Shown here: positions 36,314 through 47,583 of the stretch, piece after piece | Position numbering within the stretch: position 1 is the first letter of the stretch | Layout: each line of letters begins with the position of its first letter | Assembly (NCBI GenBank): GCA_022059125.1 | Contig: JAEUWY010000001.1 | Coordinates: forward strand, 5,394,001 to 5,458,000 | Origin: Corynespora cassiicola | Taxonomy: Eukaryota; Ascomycota; Dothideomycetes; Pleosporales; Corynesporascaceae | DNA length: 64,000 bases | Direction: 5' to 3' | The notes under the pieces: model-generated | What the model was told of the DNA's origin: nothing | Database searches by the model: none | What the model saw: only the letters and a program-made list of their open reading frames with translations | Program-made: the position numbers and the translations under genes

Positions 36314-37711
36314 ATGGCCCAACCAAACGGTCACACCCCCCTCCCCATCCTCATCGCTGGCGGCGGCTGCACCGGCCTCTTCCTCGCCCACCTCCTAACC
36401 CACAGCAACGATGCCACCACCACAACCACCACCCCTCCCCTCCCCAACCCCATCCTCGTCCTCGAACCCAACCCGCCATCCCGCGACTCGACCCGCGCAA
36501 TGGCGCACCAGCCCCTCGTCTTCCCGCTGTTCGCGCGCGCAGGCCTCATGCCGCGCCTCGCGGCGGCGGGCTCCTTCAGCAGCGGGCTGTGCTTCCGCGG
36601 CAGCGCGCGGGGCGGGAGCAAGATGATTGCGGGGCGCACGTTCGACGTGGCCAAGGGGGAGAAGGCGCAGCTTTTGCTTCCGCAGTGGCGGTTCCAGGAG
36701 GTGCTGTTGGGGGAGGTTCAGGGCAGTCGGGGTGGGGGTGGGGGTGGGGGTGGGACGGTGCGCATGGGGTGGCGGGTCGTCGATTTCGCGCAAGAGGACG
36801 CGTGCGTGCGCGTCCAGATCCAGAACGTGGACACGGGCGAGACGCAAGAGGTCGAGGCCGCGTACCTGATCGGAGCCGATGGCGCGCACTCGACGGTGAG
36901 GAAGCGGCTCGGGCTCGGGTTCGAGGGGGAGACGCTGGACGCGCAGCTCGTGGCCACGGACCTCCGGTTCGACTTCCACGCGCACGGCTTCTACGATGCG
37001 AATTTTGTGATTGACAGGGAGGACTATGGGCTCGTTGGGAGGATCGATGATGAGGGGCTGTGGCGCGTGAGCTATGGCGTGCCGGCGGGGACGAGCGAGG
37101 AGGAGATACGGGCTGGGGTGCACGAGAAGCTCGCGCGCATGCTGCCGGGCGACGGGCTGGACGAGCAGGGGAACAGGGCGTACGAGGTTGTGCGCATAGC
37201 GCCGTACAAGGCGCAACAGCGATGCGTGGATGCGTTTTGGAAGGGGAGGGTCGGCGTCGTGGGGGATGCAGCGCATTGTAAGTCTTTGTTATACTCTTAT
37301 ATAGCACTTTTCCGTCTACTCCCCAGCGTCACTGACCTCTTGATATTGATTTCTCCCATCTAATGTCTCACAGTAACAAACCCCTACGCTGGCCTCGGCC
37401 TTGCCTCTGGCCTCGCAGACGCCTCGTCACTGGCCCCCATCCTCTCGCACATCCTCTCCCCGTCATCTTCAACCGCCAAAGATCCCGCAAAGCTGCTCGA
37501 TGCCTGGTCCACGGCGCGCCGCAATCTCTTCCATGCCGTTGTCGATCGACCTTCGCGTGCCGCCTATGCGCGCGTGCGCTCCAAGGCGGACACAGACGAG
37601 GACGTGCAGGCGCTGCTGAGTCGGGATCCGCTCGTCGGAGCGCTGAAGAAGGGGATGCCCATGATGCCTCCGAGCTTGGAAACCAAAGTGGAAGAGCTGG
37701 ATGGGTGGTAG
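36314..37711 (+). CDS. FAD-dependent monooxygenase (aromatic hydroxylase type)
   Basis: Two exons, 36314-37277 and 37374-37711, 433 residues. All three flavin motifs are visible: PILIAGGGCTGLFLAHLL (GXGXXG) at residue ~11, AYLIGADGAHSTVRKRLG (DG motif) at ~190, and GRVGVVGDAAH at ~310, whose GD motif continues across the intron into LTNPYAGLGLASGLADASSL. The family inserts oxygen using FAD and NAD(P)H, often in aromatic breakdown or secondary metabolism; the substrate is unknown. The Met at 36314 was chosen since it lies ten residues before the first glycine motif; the longer frame back to 36083 is leader. A run of eight glycines at about residue 140 is encoded by a GGGGGT repeat. It is convergent with methionyl-tRNA synthetase, 338 bp apart. 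Confidence 0.92.
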
Positions 37712-38049
37712 ATTAGATATAAATAAGCATCAGCCTGTGGGTAGCATCACGGTGATGCCAATATATTTGCGCGGGTAGACGCCTGAGAACAAGTGGATGC
37801 GTAGTGTTGAATTCCGTCCAAAAACACCACATGTGCAACACACATGGTACACTACAATAACAGCGAATAAATGATACATTGATTGATTCATCGGCCCCGT
37901 TCGCCCGCCCACCAGCACCAACGATGTCCATACTCCAACTCGCCATACGCCACGCCACTCTACCACCATTCTGTTGAACTCCTTTTCTTAAAATCTTATT
38001 CGTTTATACTTCAGCTAGCCGACCCTCAAGCCATCAAGCAACCCGAAAT

Positions 38050-40135
38050 CTACGAGGTCTGCAGGTTGACTTGGGAAACCTCCTCCGCGAGCTTGGCTAC
38101 TGGCTGCTGCGCGGGGTCCTTCTCAGCACTCTCCACCGTCGAGGAGCCCTCGCCAGCCTTTTGTGCGGCCTTCTTGGCCTTTTTCTTTTCCTTCTCGGCC
38201 TTCTTTGCTGCAGCCTTGGCCGCCTTTTCTTCCTTGGCCTTGCGGGCCTCCTCACCACCAAACTGTTCGCGCCACTCCTGCTCCTTCTCCGGCTTAATCT
38301 GGGAGAAGAGGTAAGCGGCCTTGCCAATAGTGTGGCCGACTTCGAGCGATCGGGCTTGCCACTCGTCTGGGATGATGAGGAAGGAAGCATTGAGCTGCTT
38401 GAGGATGCCGTCGGTGGTTTCAGGCATATAGGGCTGAATGAGAGAGGCAAGGAGGTGAATGTGAGAGAGCGCCAGACCGACCACAGCAGCACACTTGTCG
38501 GGCTGCTCAGTCGCCAGCTTGTTGTCAAGCCTGTTATCTTGGAGCAGCGTGTTGCCCAAGCTGGAGACGTGCAGTGCCGTGTTCAGTGCAGCCTTGATCT
38601 TGACGTCCTCGAGCTCTTCAATATACTGCTTGAGGAGCTTGTTGACCTTGCTCTTGTGCTCGACGAAGTAGTCGTCGCTGTACTTTGTGTAGTCGGGGAT
38701 GACCGAGTCGTAGACCTTGGAGTTGACAAACTTGATGACGCGGTTGACAAAGTTACCAAGGTTCTTGAGGAGCTCGTTGTTGTTGGCAGCAATGAACTCG
38801 GACCACTGGAACTCGCTGTCGCCAGTCTCGGGTCGGTGAGAAAGGAGGTAGTAACGCCAGACATCAGAGGGGATGCCCGTCTCCTTTGCGTTGGTTCCGA
38901 AAACGCCGATGCCACGGGATTTCGAAAACTTGCCGTTCTCGTAGTTGAGATATTCGGTGGTGGAGATGGTGTTAAGCATGGTCCACTTGTCCTTGGTACC
39001 AATCTGCGAGCAGGGGAAGACGACCGTGTGGAAGGGCACATTGTCCTTGCCCATGAACTGGTACAGCTTGACGTTCTCGGGGTTGCGCCACCACTTTTCC
39101 CACTCGTCGGTGTAGGTGGCGGTTATGGAGACGTAGCCTATGCAGGCATCGAACCAGACATACATGACCTTGTCTTCGTAGCCTGCAAGAGGAACGGGTG
39201 TTCCCCACTTAAGATCGCGCGTGATGCCACGGGGCCGCAGTCCCTCCTTCAACCAACTCGAGGTAATGTGAACACCGTTGGAGCTCCAGTTGCCCTCCTT
39301 GCTAGCCTTCTTGAACCACTCCTCCTCTTCGGGCTGTAGCTTGTCCAAGCACAGGTAGACGTGCTTGGTCTCCTTGGGTACGGGGGTCGCTCCGTCAAGT
39401 TTGCACTGTTCGCGCTCGTCAGCCCCGTCTTCGCCATGCTTCATGTGGCCAAGTCCAAGCTTACCTTGGGGTTGATCAGATCCAGTGGGTCCAGCAAATG
39501 TCCGCACTTGTCGCACTGGTCACCCCTTGCGTCCTCGTACTTGCACAGCGGGCAGGTTCCCTCGACGAAACGATCGGCCAAGAAGCTCTTGTGGGTCTCG
39601 CAGTAGGGCTGGGTGGTGGTCTGCTCCTCGAGGAAGCCATTCTTGTACAGCTTGTTGAAGATGTCCTGAGCAATGTCCGTCTGCTGCTTGGTTGGGGTGC
39701 GGCCGAAGTGGTCGAACGAGATGTTGACTGTATGTAGTTCTTAGCCTGAGGTCTGATGTATGACATATATGGCCTACGCACACCACTCGTACACCTGCGA
39801 GTGCAGGGCAAAGTACTTGTCGCACAGCTGCTGGGGAGTGACCTTTTCCTCAATGGCCTTGGTCTCGGTGGCGGTGCCGTACTCGTCGGTTCCGCAAACG
39901 TACAGCGTGTTGTAGCCGCGGGCACGCGAGAAGCGGGCAAACACATCGGCAGAAAGCACGCTGCCGACAATGTTGCCAAGATGTCTGTCATGTGCGGTCA
40001 GTCGGGGCGTGATGGGCATGGGTGCCGTGTGGAGGATAACACGCACGGGACGTTGTTGACGTATGGCAATGCGCTGGTGATGAGCACGTTGCGCTCGCCC
40101 TCGACGGGTAGAATCTTCTTGTCCGCCGCGGCCAT
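38050..40135 (-). CDS. MES1: Methionyl-tRNA synthetase, cytosolic
   Basis: Four exons: 40135-40047, 39984-39782, 39727-39465 and 39405-38050, total 636 residues. The nucleotide-binding HIGH signature is HLGN, immediately after the first splice ([11 protein letters not shown]). Next is a zinc knuckle CPLC...CDKC, the editing-region [10 protein letters not shown], and the KMSKS equivalent [12 protein letters not shown]. An anticodon-binding helix bundle follows. The C-terminus from about 570 is Lys/Ala-rich ([16 protein letters not shown]) and lacks an EMAPII-type tRNA-binding domain. No mitochondrial presequence and no N-terminal GST-like domain are present; the start [20 protein letters not shown] leads straight into the catalytic core. 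It charges initiator and elongator tRNA-Met. It is divergent from the Lto1-like gene (637 bp). Confidence 0.97.
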
Positions 40136-40686
40136 GGTTACAGTGTAGGTATATGGGTTTTGGGGGGGAGGTGTCTGAAGAGGAGCGGTCTCGCGGGACG
40201 GACGGGGAGGGTTTTGTGTGCTCGCCCGGCGGCTGAGTCACAGAGGGCAGCAGAAGCAACGGGCGGGGAGTGGTGCGAAAAGCAAGAGCGATACCGCGGC
40301 GGCCGTGGCGGGTATGGGGAGCAGCTCGAGGTTGACTGAAGTGAGTCAGGGCGTGACAATGGTCGAGGAACAAAAGTCGTGCCTATGTCCACACGACTGC
40401 CGCCAATCGACTCACAGTCGAATCGCGAAATGCGCCTGCCCCGCCATGCCCCGCCCCAGCCACAGCCACTAGCGCCACAGCTCCCCGACGAGCTTGACGT
40501 CGCAGTGCACGTACGCTGAGCAGCGGGGGAATGGGGACTGTTGCATATCTGGGGAAGTCTGATCTTGGACGATTGAGCTACTAGCTTCGCACAGGTAGTT
40601 TGCGCAAGGAAAGGCCGCCATTCATATAACTTACCAGCCAGCCTGGTGCTTCTCTAAAAAAATATTCAACACCGCTGGACCCTGAA

Positions 40687-40697
40687 TATATTTATAA
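40687..40697 (+). promoter_or_regulatory. TATA-like element upstream of the Lto1-like gene
   Basis: TATATTTATAA, about 75 bp before the ATG at 40773, in the right position for a core promoter. Confidence 0.4.
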
Positions 40698-40772
40698 TCC
40701 CCAGAGGAGCAAATCCCCCACCACCCCAAACCACCCACCCTCAGAAATCAACAACAAGAACAATTCCGTACC

Positions 40773-41450
40773 ATGTCGTCCAACGCCCCTGCCCCCGTCG
40801 CCGACGACCCCTTCGACACCCTCCTCACCCTCGAAGACACCCTCTACACCTCTGCCTACGACCTCGGCGCCTCCGACGGCGCCCACGCTGGCCGCATCGA
40901 AGGCCGTATCTTCGGGCTGGAAAAGGGCTTTGAGAAGTTCCTCGCCCTCGGCGCCCTCCACGGCCGATCCCAAGTTTGGGGCTCGCGGATCCCACTCCCT
41001 AGGCCCGATCCGTCGCCGTCGTCGTCCACTACCGCCACTGCCACTGCCACGCCCGAGCAACAAGAAGAAGAAGAAGGCGAGAGAAAGGAGGAGGAAGCAA
41101 CCGTACTCCCGCTCCCCCCCCTCAAACCCAACCCCAGGACCGCAAGGCACATCCAGACCCTCCACGCCCTCTCCGACCCCGCCACCTTCAGCACGCTAAA
41201 CACCGAAGACGCAGTCGCAGACTACGACGACCGCGTCAAACGCGCGGGCGCAAAGGCGAAGATGATCGAGCGCCTCGTGGGCGAAGTCGGGGACCCATCT
41301 TCCTCCTTCTCTGCCTCCGCCTCTGCCTCCGGCTCCGGCTCCGCTGCCGCTGCTGCTGGTGGCGCGAGCACCCCTCGCGTCAAGCTAAAGAACGAGCCCA
41401 GACGCGAGCAAAACATGGAAGACTTCACGGGCAACCGCCTGCTGGGCTGA
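40773..41450 (+). CDS. Lto1/Yae1-N domain protein (Fe-S adaptor for ABCE1)
   Basis: Single exon, 225 residues. Residues 13-70 show the Yae1/Lto1 deca-GX3 pattern: YDLGASDGAHAGRIEGRIFG then LEKGFEKFLALGALHGR. In yeast, Lto1 works with Yae1 to bring the cytosolic Fe-S assembly machinery to Rli1/ABCE1 (family knowledge). The middle is disordered, with a Ser/Pro/Glu-rich stretch and a Ser/Ala/Gly run near residue 190. The family's conserved end appears as NMEDFTGNRLLG. Yeast Lto1 has a C-terminal tryptophan that contacts the targeting complex; none is visible here, and a small unrecognised terminal exon cannot be excluded. Confidence 0.87.
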   Translation: MSSNAPAPVADDPFDTLLTLEDTLYTSAYDLGASDGAHAGRIEGRIFGLEKGFEKFLALGALHGRSQVWGSRIPLPRPDPSPSSSTTATATATPEQQEEEEGERKEEEATVLPLPPLKPNPRTARHIQTLHALSDPATFSTLNTEDAVADYDDRVKRAGAKAKMIERLVGEVGDPSSSFSASASASGSGSAAAAAGGASTPRVKLKNEPRREQNMEDFTGNRLLG

Positions 41451-42326
41451 GGTTGAGCTCAACAGCCTCTTCCTCGTCCTACCGAAAAAAGTCTAGAGGG
41501 GAATGGAATGGACTAAGGGGGGCCAGAACCGGAGGGCAAACAGCACGCCCGCCCTTGCTGCCCATTCCAGCCCCCCTTCAGGCACGACCAACCAACCGAC
41601 CCAACCCAAACAACCCTCGGGCGGCCTCATTTCGCGTCCTCGAGGGGGAAAAATCGAGGGGGAAAAAAGGGAGTCGCCCTCCAAGGCAAAGATCTACACC
41701 ATTGTCATTGCACAACGGCATCGGGCATACACACACAGAACATAAACAGGCCATGCTGAAGAATAAAACTCCAATACCTTTTGGGAATTACCACGCGCGC
41801 ACGCCAAGTCACCACCCTAAGCTAAAGATGCAGCCCTCCCCAAGGTAAAACCAGCTGTACCCCGAGGGTAGCACCCCATGAATCCTCCCCTCCCGTCTCC
41901 ACACCCCCCACACCATCATCATCGCTATACCAATCAACCCAGCACCACCACACACCACCACGCACCGACGCTCCGACATAAGAAAGATGAGCATTTGTAG
42001 AAGTGAGAAGTGAAAGCTTTCGTCTGGACTAAAACCATATTCAAGAAAAAAGGGGGGTGTAGTGTAAAGTGGTAGAAAGTATAAGAAAAGAACTCCCACT
42101 GCTTCCGCTCCCGTGTGTCGTGCCTGAAAGTGCTGCACTGGTATCATGCCTCCCCATTGTCTGTTGTTGTCATCGTAGCAACCCAACGCCCTCCCTCTCG
42201 CAGGAGCCCCATCAACCCCCCACCTCAGTCTTTCTTGCCAACCATTATCGGCTTCGGGCCAAAATTATCTCGAAGTCCGCCGCCCGGGGCCCCCACGCTC
42301 TCCACTCGACCATGGTGCGGGAACTC
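41451..42326. other. Intergenic between convergent genes
   Basis: 876 bp, with C-rich and purine-rich stretches; presumably the 3' UTRs of the Lto1-like gene and the septin. No gene supported. Confidence 0.55.
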
Positions 42327-43528
42327 CTAGTACCCGTTCATGGTCATGCGCTGGCTGTTCCGGCTAAGCTCACGCTCAGCGGCGGGGGAAATGGGGCGCG
42401 AGCTGTGGCCGCCCACCGCCGAGCTCTCCTTGAGGGCGAGCAGCTGCTTGGCGCGGAACGACTCGTAGTGGATCTGGGACGTGGTCTCGATGAGGTCCTG
42501 GAGGTGGGTGCGGGTGAGGAAGTTGCGCAGGTACACGAATTCGCAGTGGTTCTCGTCCTCGACTGTGGCGGGTTAGATGTGATGGCACAAGAGCGTTGGT
42601 GTCACGTGTTACGTACCGTTGATCACTCCCCAACGGTTCTGGCGGCCGCGGACCTGCTTGCCGTTGACGACAATGGTCTTCTCCGAGCCGACGACGGCAA
42701 AGGGAAGGATGTTCTGCGAGGGCTAAGTTAGCCAATGCTGCCTGCGCGTGCCTGCGTATATGGACGTGCATACCTTGATGGACTCGTTCAGGGCAACCTC
42801 CTCCTGGTCGTGCTCCTCGTTCTCGTACGGGTACATGCGCAGGTTGTGGAAGGCAAACTCCTCCTTTATCCGCTCCTTGAAGGCGGCACGCTCCTCCAAT
42901 GTCAAGCTGTCACTCTTGGCAATGACGGGCACGACGTTGACAAACTCGCTCAGCTTCTTGAGCACGACAATGTCGATGGGCTTGAGGGCGTGGCCCGAGG
43001 GCTGGATGAAGAACAAGCAGCAGTGGATGCGCGTGTCCTGGAGGTAGCGCTCACGCTGGGCCGTCAGCTCCTTGCGGAGGTAGGCGCTGTGCTGATCCTT
43101 GATGTACTTGACAATAGGGTCCCAGCAGCGCTCGTTGTTGATCAGGTCGCCGTAGCCGGGCGTGTCGACGATGTTGAGGCGGAGGCGGACGCCGTTCTCC
43201 TCGATGATGTGCGAGACAGCCTGGATCTCAGTGGTGCTGCGAATGGGCTCATCGGGCGTCAGACGGCCCTTGCTGTCCATGAGGTGCGAGGCGAAGATGG
43301 TGTTGATGAGGGTCGACTTGCCGAGACCGGTCTGGCCTGTACGGGGGGAGCAGTGAGCTTGCTGTACGAGAAGTAGAGGTTTAGCGGAGCGGGAAGCTCA
43401 CCGACGCAGATGATGTTGAACTGGAACCCCCGCTTGACGAGCTTCTTCTCGATCTGCTGGGTGATGGAGTCGAAACCGACATAGGTCTGCGGGTAGACCG
43501 ACTGCTGGTTGTTGAACGTGGCAGCCAT
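42327..43528 (-). CDS. CDC10: Septin, Cdc10/AspD class
   Basis: Four exons: 43528-43402, 43336-42774, 42713-42617 and 42562-42327, total 340 residues. The N-terminus reads YVGFDSITQQIEKKLVKRGF, the Cdc10-type basic region. The P-loop GQTGLGKST is rebuilt by the first splice. G3 is DTPGYGD and G4 is AKSD. The septin unique element RGRQNRWGVINVEDENHCEF spans the last splice. The protein stops soon after QLLALKESSAVGG, without a C-terminal coiled coil; that is the hallmark of the Cdc10/AspD group against Cdc3, Cdc11 and Cdc12. Septins form hetero-oligomeric filaments at septa, branches and conidiophores. The start is 307 bp from the divergent bL32m start. Confidence 0.95.
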
Positions 43529-43835
43529 TGCGGGCGATGCGGGCCTCGGGGCGGAGTGGGCAGGGCAGATAAGCTGGAGGACGAGGATTGGGGACGGGGA
43601 GACGAGGAGCGGCGGGCGGGCGTGGGCGGGAGGTGCGTTCAAATAGTCAGGGACGCTGTCGTGGACTTTCTCGTGGTGTTGCAGCCGCGGAAAGGGGGCG
43701 GTCGCGAAGCGAGAAACGCACTTGCCGCCCGTTGGGTTTAGCGCAGAGAGCTCCCGTGGCCGGGGTCCTACTCAATTTCTCCAGCACCGCATCACCGACC
43801 ACCGCCGACCACCGCGACCACTCCACGCCTCCACC

Positions 43836-44453
43836 ATGGCCCTCGCCCGCCCCCTCCCGCCGCTGTGGCACTCGCTGCTGCCCGCCCTCGCTGGGCTCAA
43901 TGGGCCCGTCCGCCCCGTCGTCAATCTCCCGCTGCTGCAGCGCATCGCCCAGCCCTTCCGCATCCTGCCCACGCCCTTTGCCGCCCTCGCCCTGCCCGCC
44001 ATTTCGCTGCCGTCGCTGCCGTCGCTGGGCGACATCTGGGAGGGCATCCTCAAGGCCGTGCCCAAGAAGAAGACGTCGTACCGCAAGAAACGCCAGCGGT
44101 TCATGGCCGGCAAAGGCCTCCAGGACCTGGTCAACCTGAACCGCTGCTCCGCCTGCGGCAGGGTGAAGCGCGCCCACATTCTGTGTCCGTACTGCGTCGA
44201 CGGTATGTTTCCTCGACTTCAATTGGTATAGACACGCTTGGACAAACCTAATTGACCCCCCGCAGCCATCAAGACCAACATCTTCGGCCAGAAACTCTGG
44301 TCCGTTCGACACCCTACAGAGAAGCAGTACAAGCAATTGAGGCGCCAACGCGTCGATAACAAGAGGAATAAGCGGTCTTTGCAGGTCGACCCTAGGGAGG
44401 AAGCGAAGAAGGCAGTGTTGAAGCACGGCAATTGGCCCGGCGTCAAGGGCTAA
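43836..44453 (+). CDS. Mitochondrial large-subunit ribosomal protein bL32m
   Basis: Two exons, 43836-44202 and 44266-44453, 184 residues. A long hydrophobic/basic leader of ~75 residues precedes AVPKKKTSYRKKRQRFMAGK, the point where yeast MRPL32 is cleaved by the m-AAA protease to yield the mature form. The zinc-binding pairs are CSAC and CPYC (RCSACGRVKRAHILCPYC). The second exon is strongly basic, as is usual for fungal bL32m extensions (KQYKQLRRQRVDNKRNKRS). Convergent with the golgin gene, 338 bp apart. Confidence 0.93.
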
Positions 44454-44791
44454 GCGTCGGGGAAGATGGGCAGCATGTTTGAAAAAAAGTACGTTTGGGC
44501 TGTACGATTGCGAAGAAACATTTAGCGGCGCGGGTCCAGGCGTTTTCCACGCCTGGGACATCATCTGTAACAATAGAGGCAAGACGGGGAGGCGAAATGT
44601 ATCATATCCATTCAGGCAGATCGGATCGCTGCCATGCACATTAAACGAAAGCTTCTCGAACCGAAAAAAACTCCAGCCATCTGGTGCCGTGGCCAACGTC
44701 ATGCCTTGCGCTCGCTTGCTAATCCCGAAGCCATCTCATGCAAAGGTATCTTATATAAGTACAGGAAGCACGCTCCAAATGCTCACTCCAA

Positions 44792-46827
44792 CTACTGCGT
44801 GATGCCGAGCCCGCTGGTCGTGTCGCTTCTCGGCGGCGGGGATGTGGTCTGGCTGCCCCGCCGAGAGTCGACGCCTGCCTCGGACGCCTCTCGCTCAAGG
44901 AAGTCGGACCATAGCTCTGCGAGCGACTCCTTGTTGCTGGAGCTGCTGGCCATGAGCATGGGGTCGGCATTGAGGTGGCTGTTTAGCGACGGCGTCGATG
45001 GCGTGCGTCGGAAGGGCGACATGGGGATCCGGAGGCTACTCGAGGCCCCGGGGCGGGCAAGTCCAGCTTGTTCGCGTTGTTCTGTTATGGTAAGATGCGG
45101 AATAAAGAAAAAGAGTCCGGAACAACATACCATCAGTCCACCCCAACAGTGCAGCGATGAGCTGCAGCGCCTCAAACTTCTTTGGATCTGAGCGATCAAT
45201 GGAAAGAAAGTGCAAAACGTAGTTGGTGATGATTTGTCGGTCCACATTGTCCTCGGGACGGCCCTTCTTCAGAATACGGAGTGCTTTGGTAAGGTGTTCG
45301 TTGAGGGTGACGGCTTCGTGCCTGAGTTTGCCAATGAGCAAGTTTTTCTCCTTTACCTCCTTTTCAAACGGCAATGCCCTCTCGAGATCCTTCTTGGTAG
45401 CCTCGAGAGTTGCCTTGGAAGATGCTGCAGCGTCCTCTGCGGCCTGTACCTGTTTGCGGAGGTCGTTTATCTGCGACTCGTAGCTTTCTACCGATTTCTT
45501 GAGTTCCGTCTTCCTCACTGCAAGAGTATTTAGCACTACACCAAAAAACAGAATATTCCAACCTACGGGTTTGCACTTCTTGTAGAGCCTTTTGGAGGCC
45601 TTCGACAGCCTGGCTGTTGGTATCGCGGTCTCGCGCAGCCTTCTCGTATGCCTCTCGCGTCGACTCGAGCTGCTCCTTGAGATCTGCCTCCTTTTCGGTA
45701 AGGTTCTCGCGTAATGACCGTTCGTTCATGGCGAGAACCTCCCAGTCTTGCATAGCTTGTTTTGCGTTCTCGAATTCTTCTCTTGCATAGGCTTCGCGGG
45801 AAATCAATTCGTCACGCTCCTTGATCCAATTCTGCTGTGACAGAGTGGCACGCTCTCGAAGTTTGGCAACCTCGGCAGTCTGAGTCTCGTTTTCCTCCCG
45901 CAACTTTGATACTTCATCTGTTAATGACGTGTTACTCTCCTGAAGCTCCCGGTTCTGCTCTTCGAGGTCTGCAACCTGCGTCTGATATTCTTCAATTTTG
46001 GCCTGTAGGCAATCAGCATCATGTCCAATGGTGTAGTTGTCCAGGAATATCCATACCGCATCAGCTTTTAGACGATCTCCCAGAGATGTCTTGATTGTGT
46101 TTACTCGACCAAGTAGATTCTTGTATTGCGTTTCGAAATGCTCCTTGCTCTCATTTGCTTCTTCCAATTCTGATTGTAAACCCCCAATCTCCTCTTCATG
46201 CCTGACTTGTATGCTCTCTAAGCTCTTGCGGAGTTCGGTGACTTCTTGTCGGAGGGCATCACGCTCTTTTGCTATCGCGTCCAAGCGGGCAGACGTATCG
46301 GAGGGCGGAGGTGATAAGCCGCCTTGTGAGCGGGACCTGGCAAGTCCGAGGGCGACAGCTGATGATATAGAATGCGAGCTCGACCCATTTGCGTGTGCCG
46401 ATGTTGGGGAGAGGGGTCGTTCGTCGTCCACGTCGTCGGGTTCGCTCGCCTGCACGGCAGGCTTCTGAGCAATTATCAGTCTCCATGTATAACCTCCACA
46501 CGGGCCATAATGTGTAGATAACCTGGGGACCATACCATCTTCTCATCCTCTTCGTCCCCCTCGTCGTCTTCAGCGTCCTGGTGCTCAGCGCTTCCATTCA
46601 CATTGGTCGCGTCCTCGGGCTTATTTCCCCCGCCGCTGCCCTTCTTCTTGTTCTTCTTCTTCTTGGATTTGGATGCTGCACCTGCGTGATCATCAGCATA
46701 CTGTTCTGCAATCTCCCGCTACCCCGCGCTCTTTCTTTTGCGGATGTACAACGTGTCCCCCCATGTACAGACTCGGGGCTGACGTACCGGCCTCTTTGAG
46801 CGGATCTGAAGTCGCAACGGCAGACAT
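44792..46827 (-). CDS. RUD3: Rud3-like golgin with GRAB domain
   Basis: Six exons: 46827-46788, 46681-46536, 46464-46057, 46002-45567, 45517-45131 and 45081-44792, total 568 residues. An N-terminal Lys-rich stretch and acidic run are followed by coiled coil from about residue 115 to 420 (ERDALRQEVTELRKSLESIQ). Near 430-485 is the GRIP-related Arf-binding domain: VDRQIITNYVLHFLSIDRSD, then FEALQLIAALLGWTDEQREQ, joined across the last splice, then AGLARPG. In yeast Rud3 this domain binds Arf1 and holds the tether on the cis-Golgi. The tail is Ser/Pro-rich. The 54-bp intron at 46003-46056 has length 3n and no stop, so an unspliced form would stay in frame; removing it keeps the heptads continuous. 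Confidence 0.9.
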
Positions 46828-47583
46828 GGCTGGCAGCGCACAATGGTCGGCGAATTAGGGACAGAATGGCCAAGTGAGAGGACGAGATTATGCTGGACCA
46901 GCAGTCAGGATGCGTGCGTGTCTGTTGATGTCTTGCCCTTGGCACTTCGTGTCCCGAACGCTTGTCGGCTTCTAGCGGGAAATGTGGCGTCGTCAGCCAC
47001 GACACCAGCCACACTAGATGGGCCATGGACCCTGGCCAGTAGCCGATGACCAGGATGTCCGCGGAGCCATTCGCCGACCATCAACTCATCATGACCCATG
47101 TCCGTCTTGCTGGCCTTGAGCCGCATCCCAGGTTGCACCTCCAATTCGCTTTGCGCACAATTCCAAATTTATTTTCCCTTCCCCCGGTCGCTATCCGACT
47201 TTATTCCCAACCAACCATGTGCCCGCCATCGACTGTTTCGGGATGGGACGACAGCTGCCATCAGGCGGGGTAGACCAAACATGGTCTTGGTCCAATAACA
47301 TTCACCCGGAGAGCACTACTGTCCCTCTAGTGCTGAAACAAATGTCTTCGTGTTGGGAGATCTGGACTCGATCTATAAACTAACGTCATCGACGACACCC
47401 CCGCGGCGATCATCCCGTCCTCTACTCGCCGTTATATATAAACACCAACTGTTCAGCTGGTCGTTATGGCTCCTCCGGTGAAATACTACAAGCCTCTGTT
47501 TTTCGCAGCCGCTGCCGTGATATACACATCTTTTGGCTTTCGTGTGTTCCGATTCTACTACGTTTCCAGACAGATTGATCAAG
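46828..47583. promoter_or_regulatory. Divergent promoter region, golgin and catalase-like genes
   Basis: 756 bp between the two starts. A clear TATA box lies at 47433-47442, serving the catalase-like gene. No other frame supported. Confidence 0.5.
47433..47442 (+). promoter_or_regulatory. TATA box of the catalase-like gene
   Basis: TATATATAAA. An ATG at 47466 lies only 23 bp downstream, too near to be preceded by a normal transcription start, which supports the ATG at 47584 as the true start. Confidence 0.55.

Noticed and set aside
36395..37276. 293-codon open frame on the minus strand
   Set aside because: Antisense of the GC-rich monooxygenase exon; Arg/His/Pro-rich translation.
38071..39339. 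422-codon open frame on the plus strand
   Set aside because: Exactly antisense to the methionyl-tRNA synthetase coding exon; mirrors its codon bias and has no domain.
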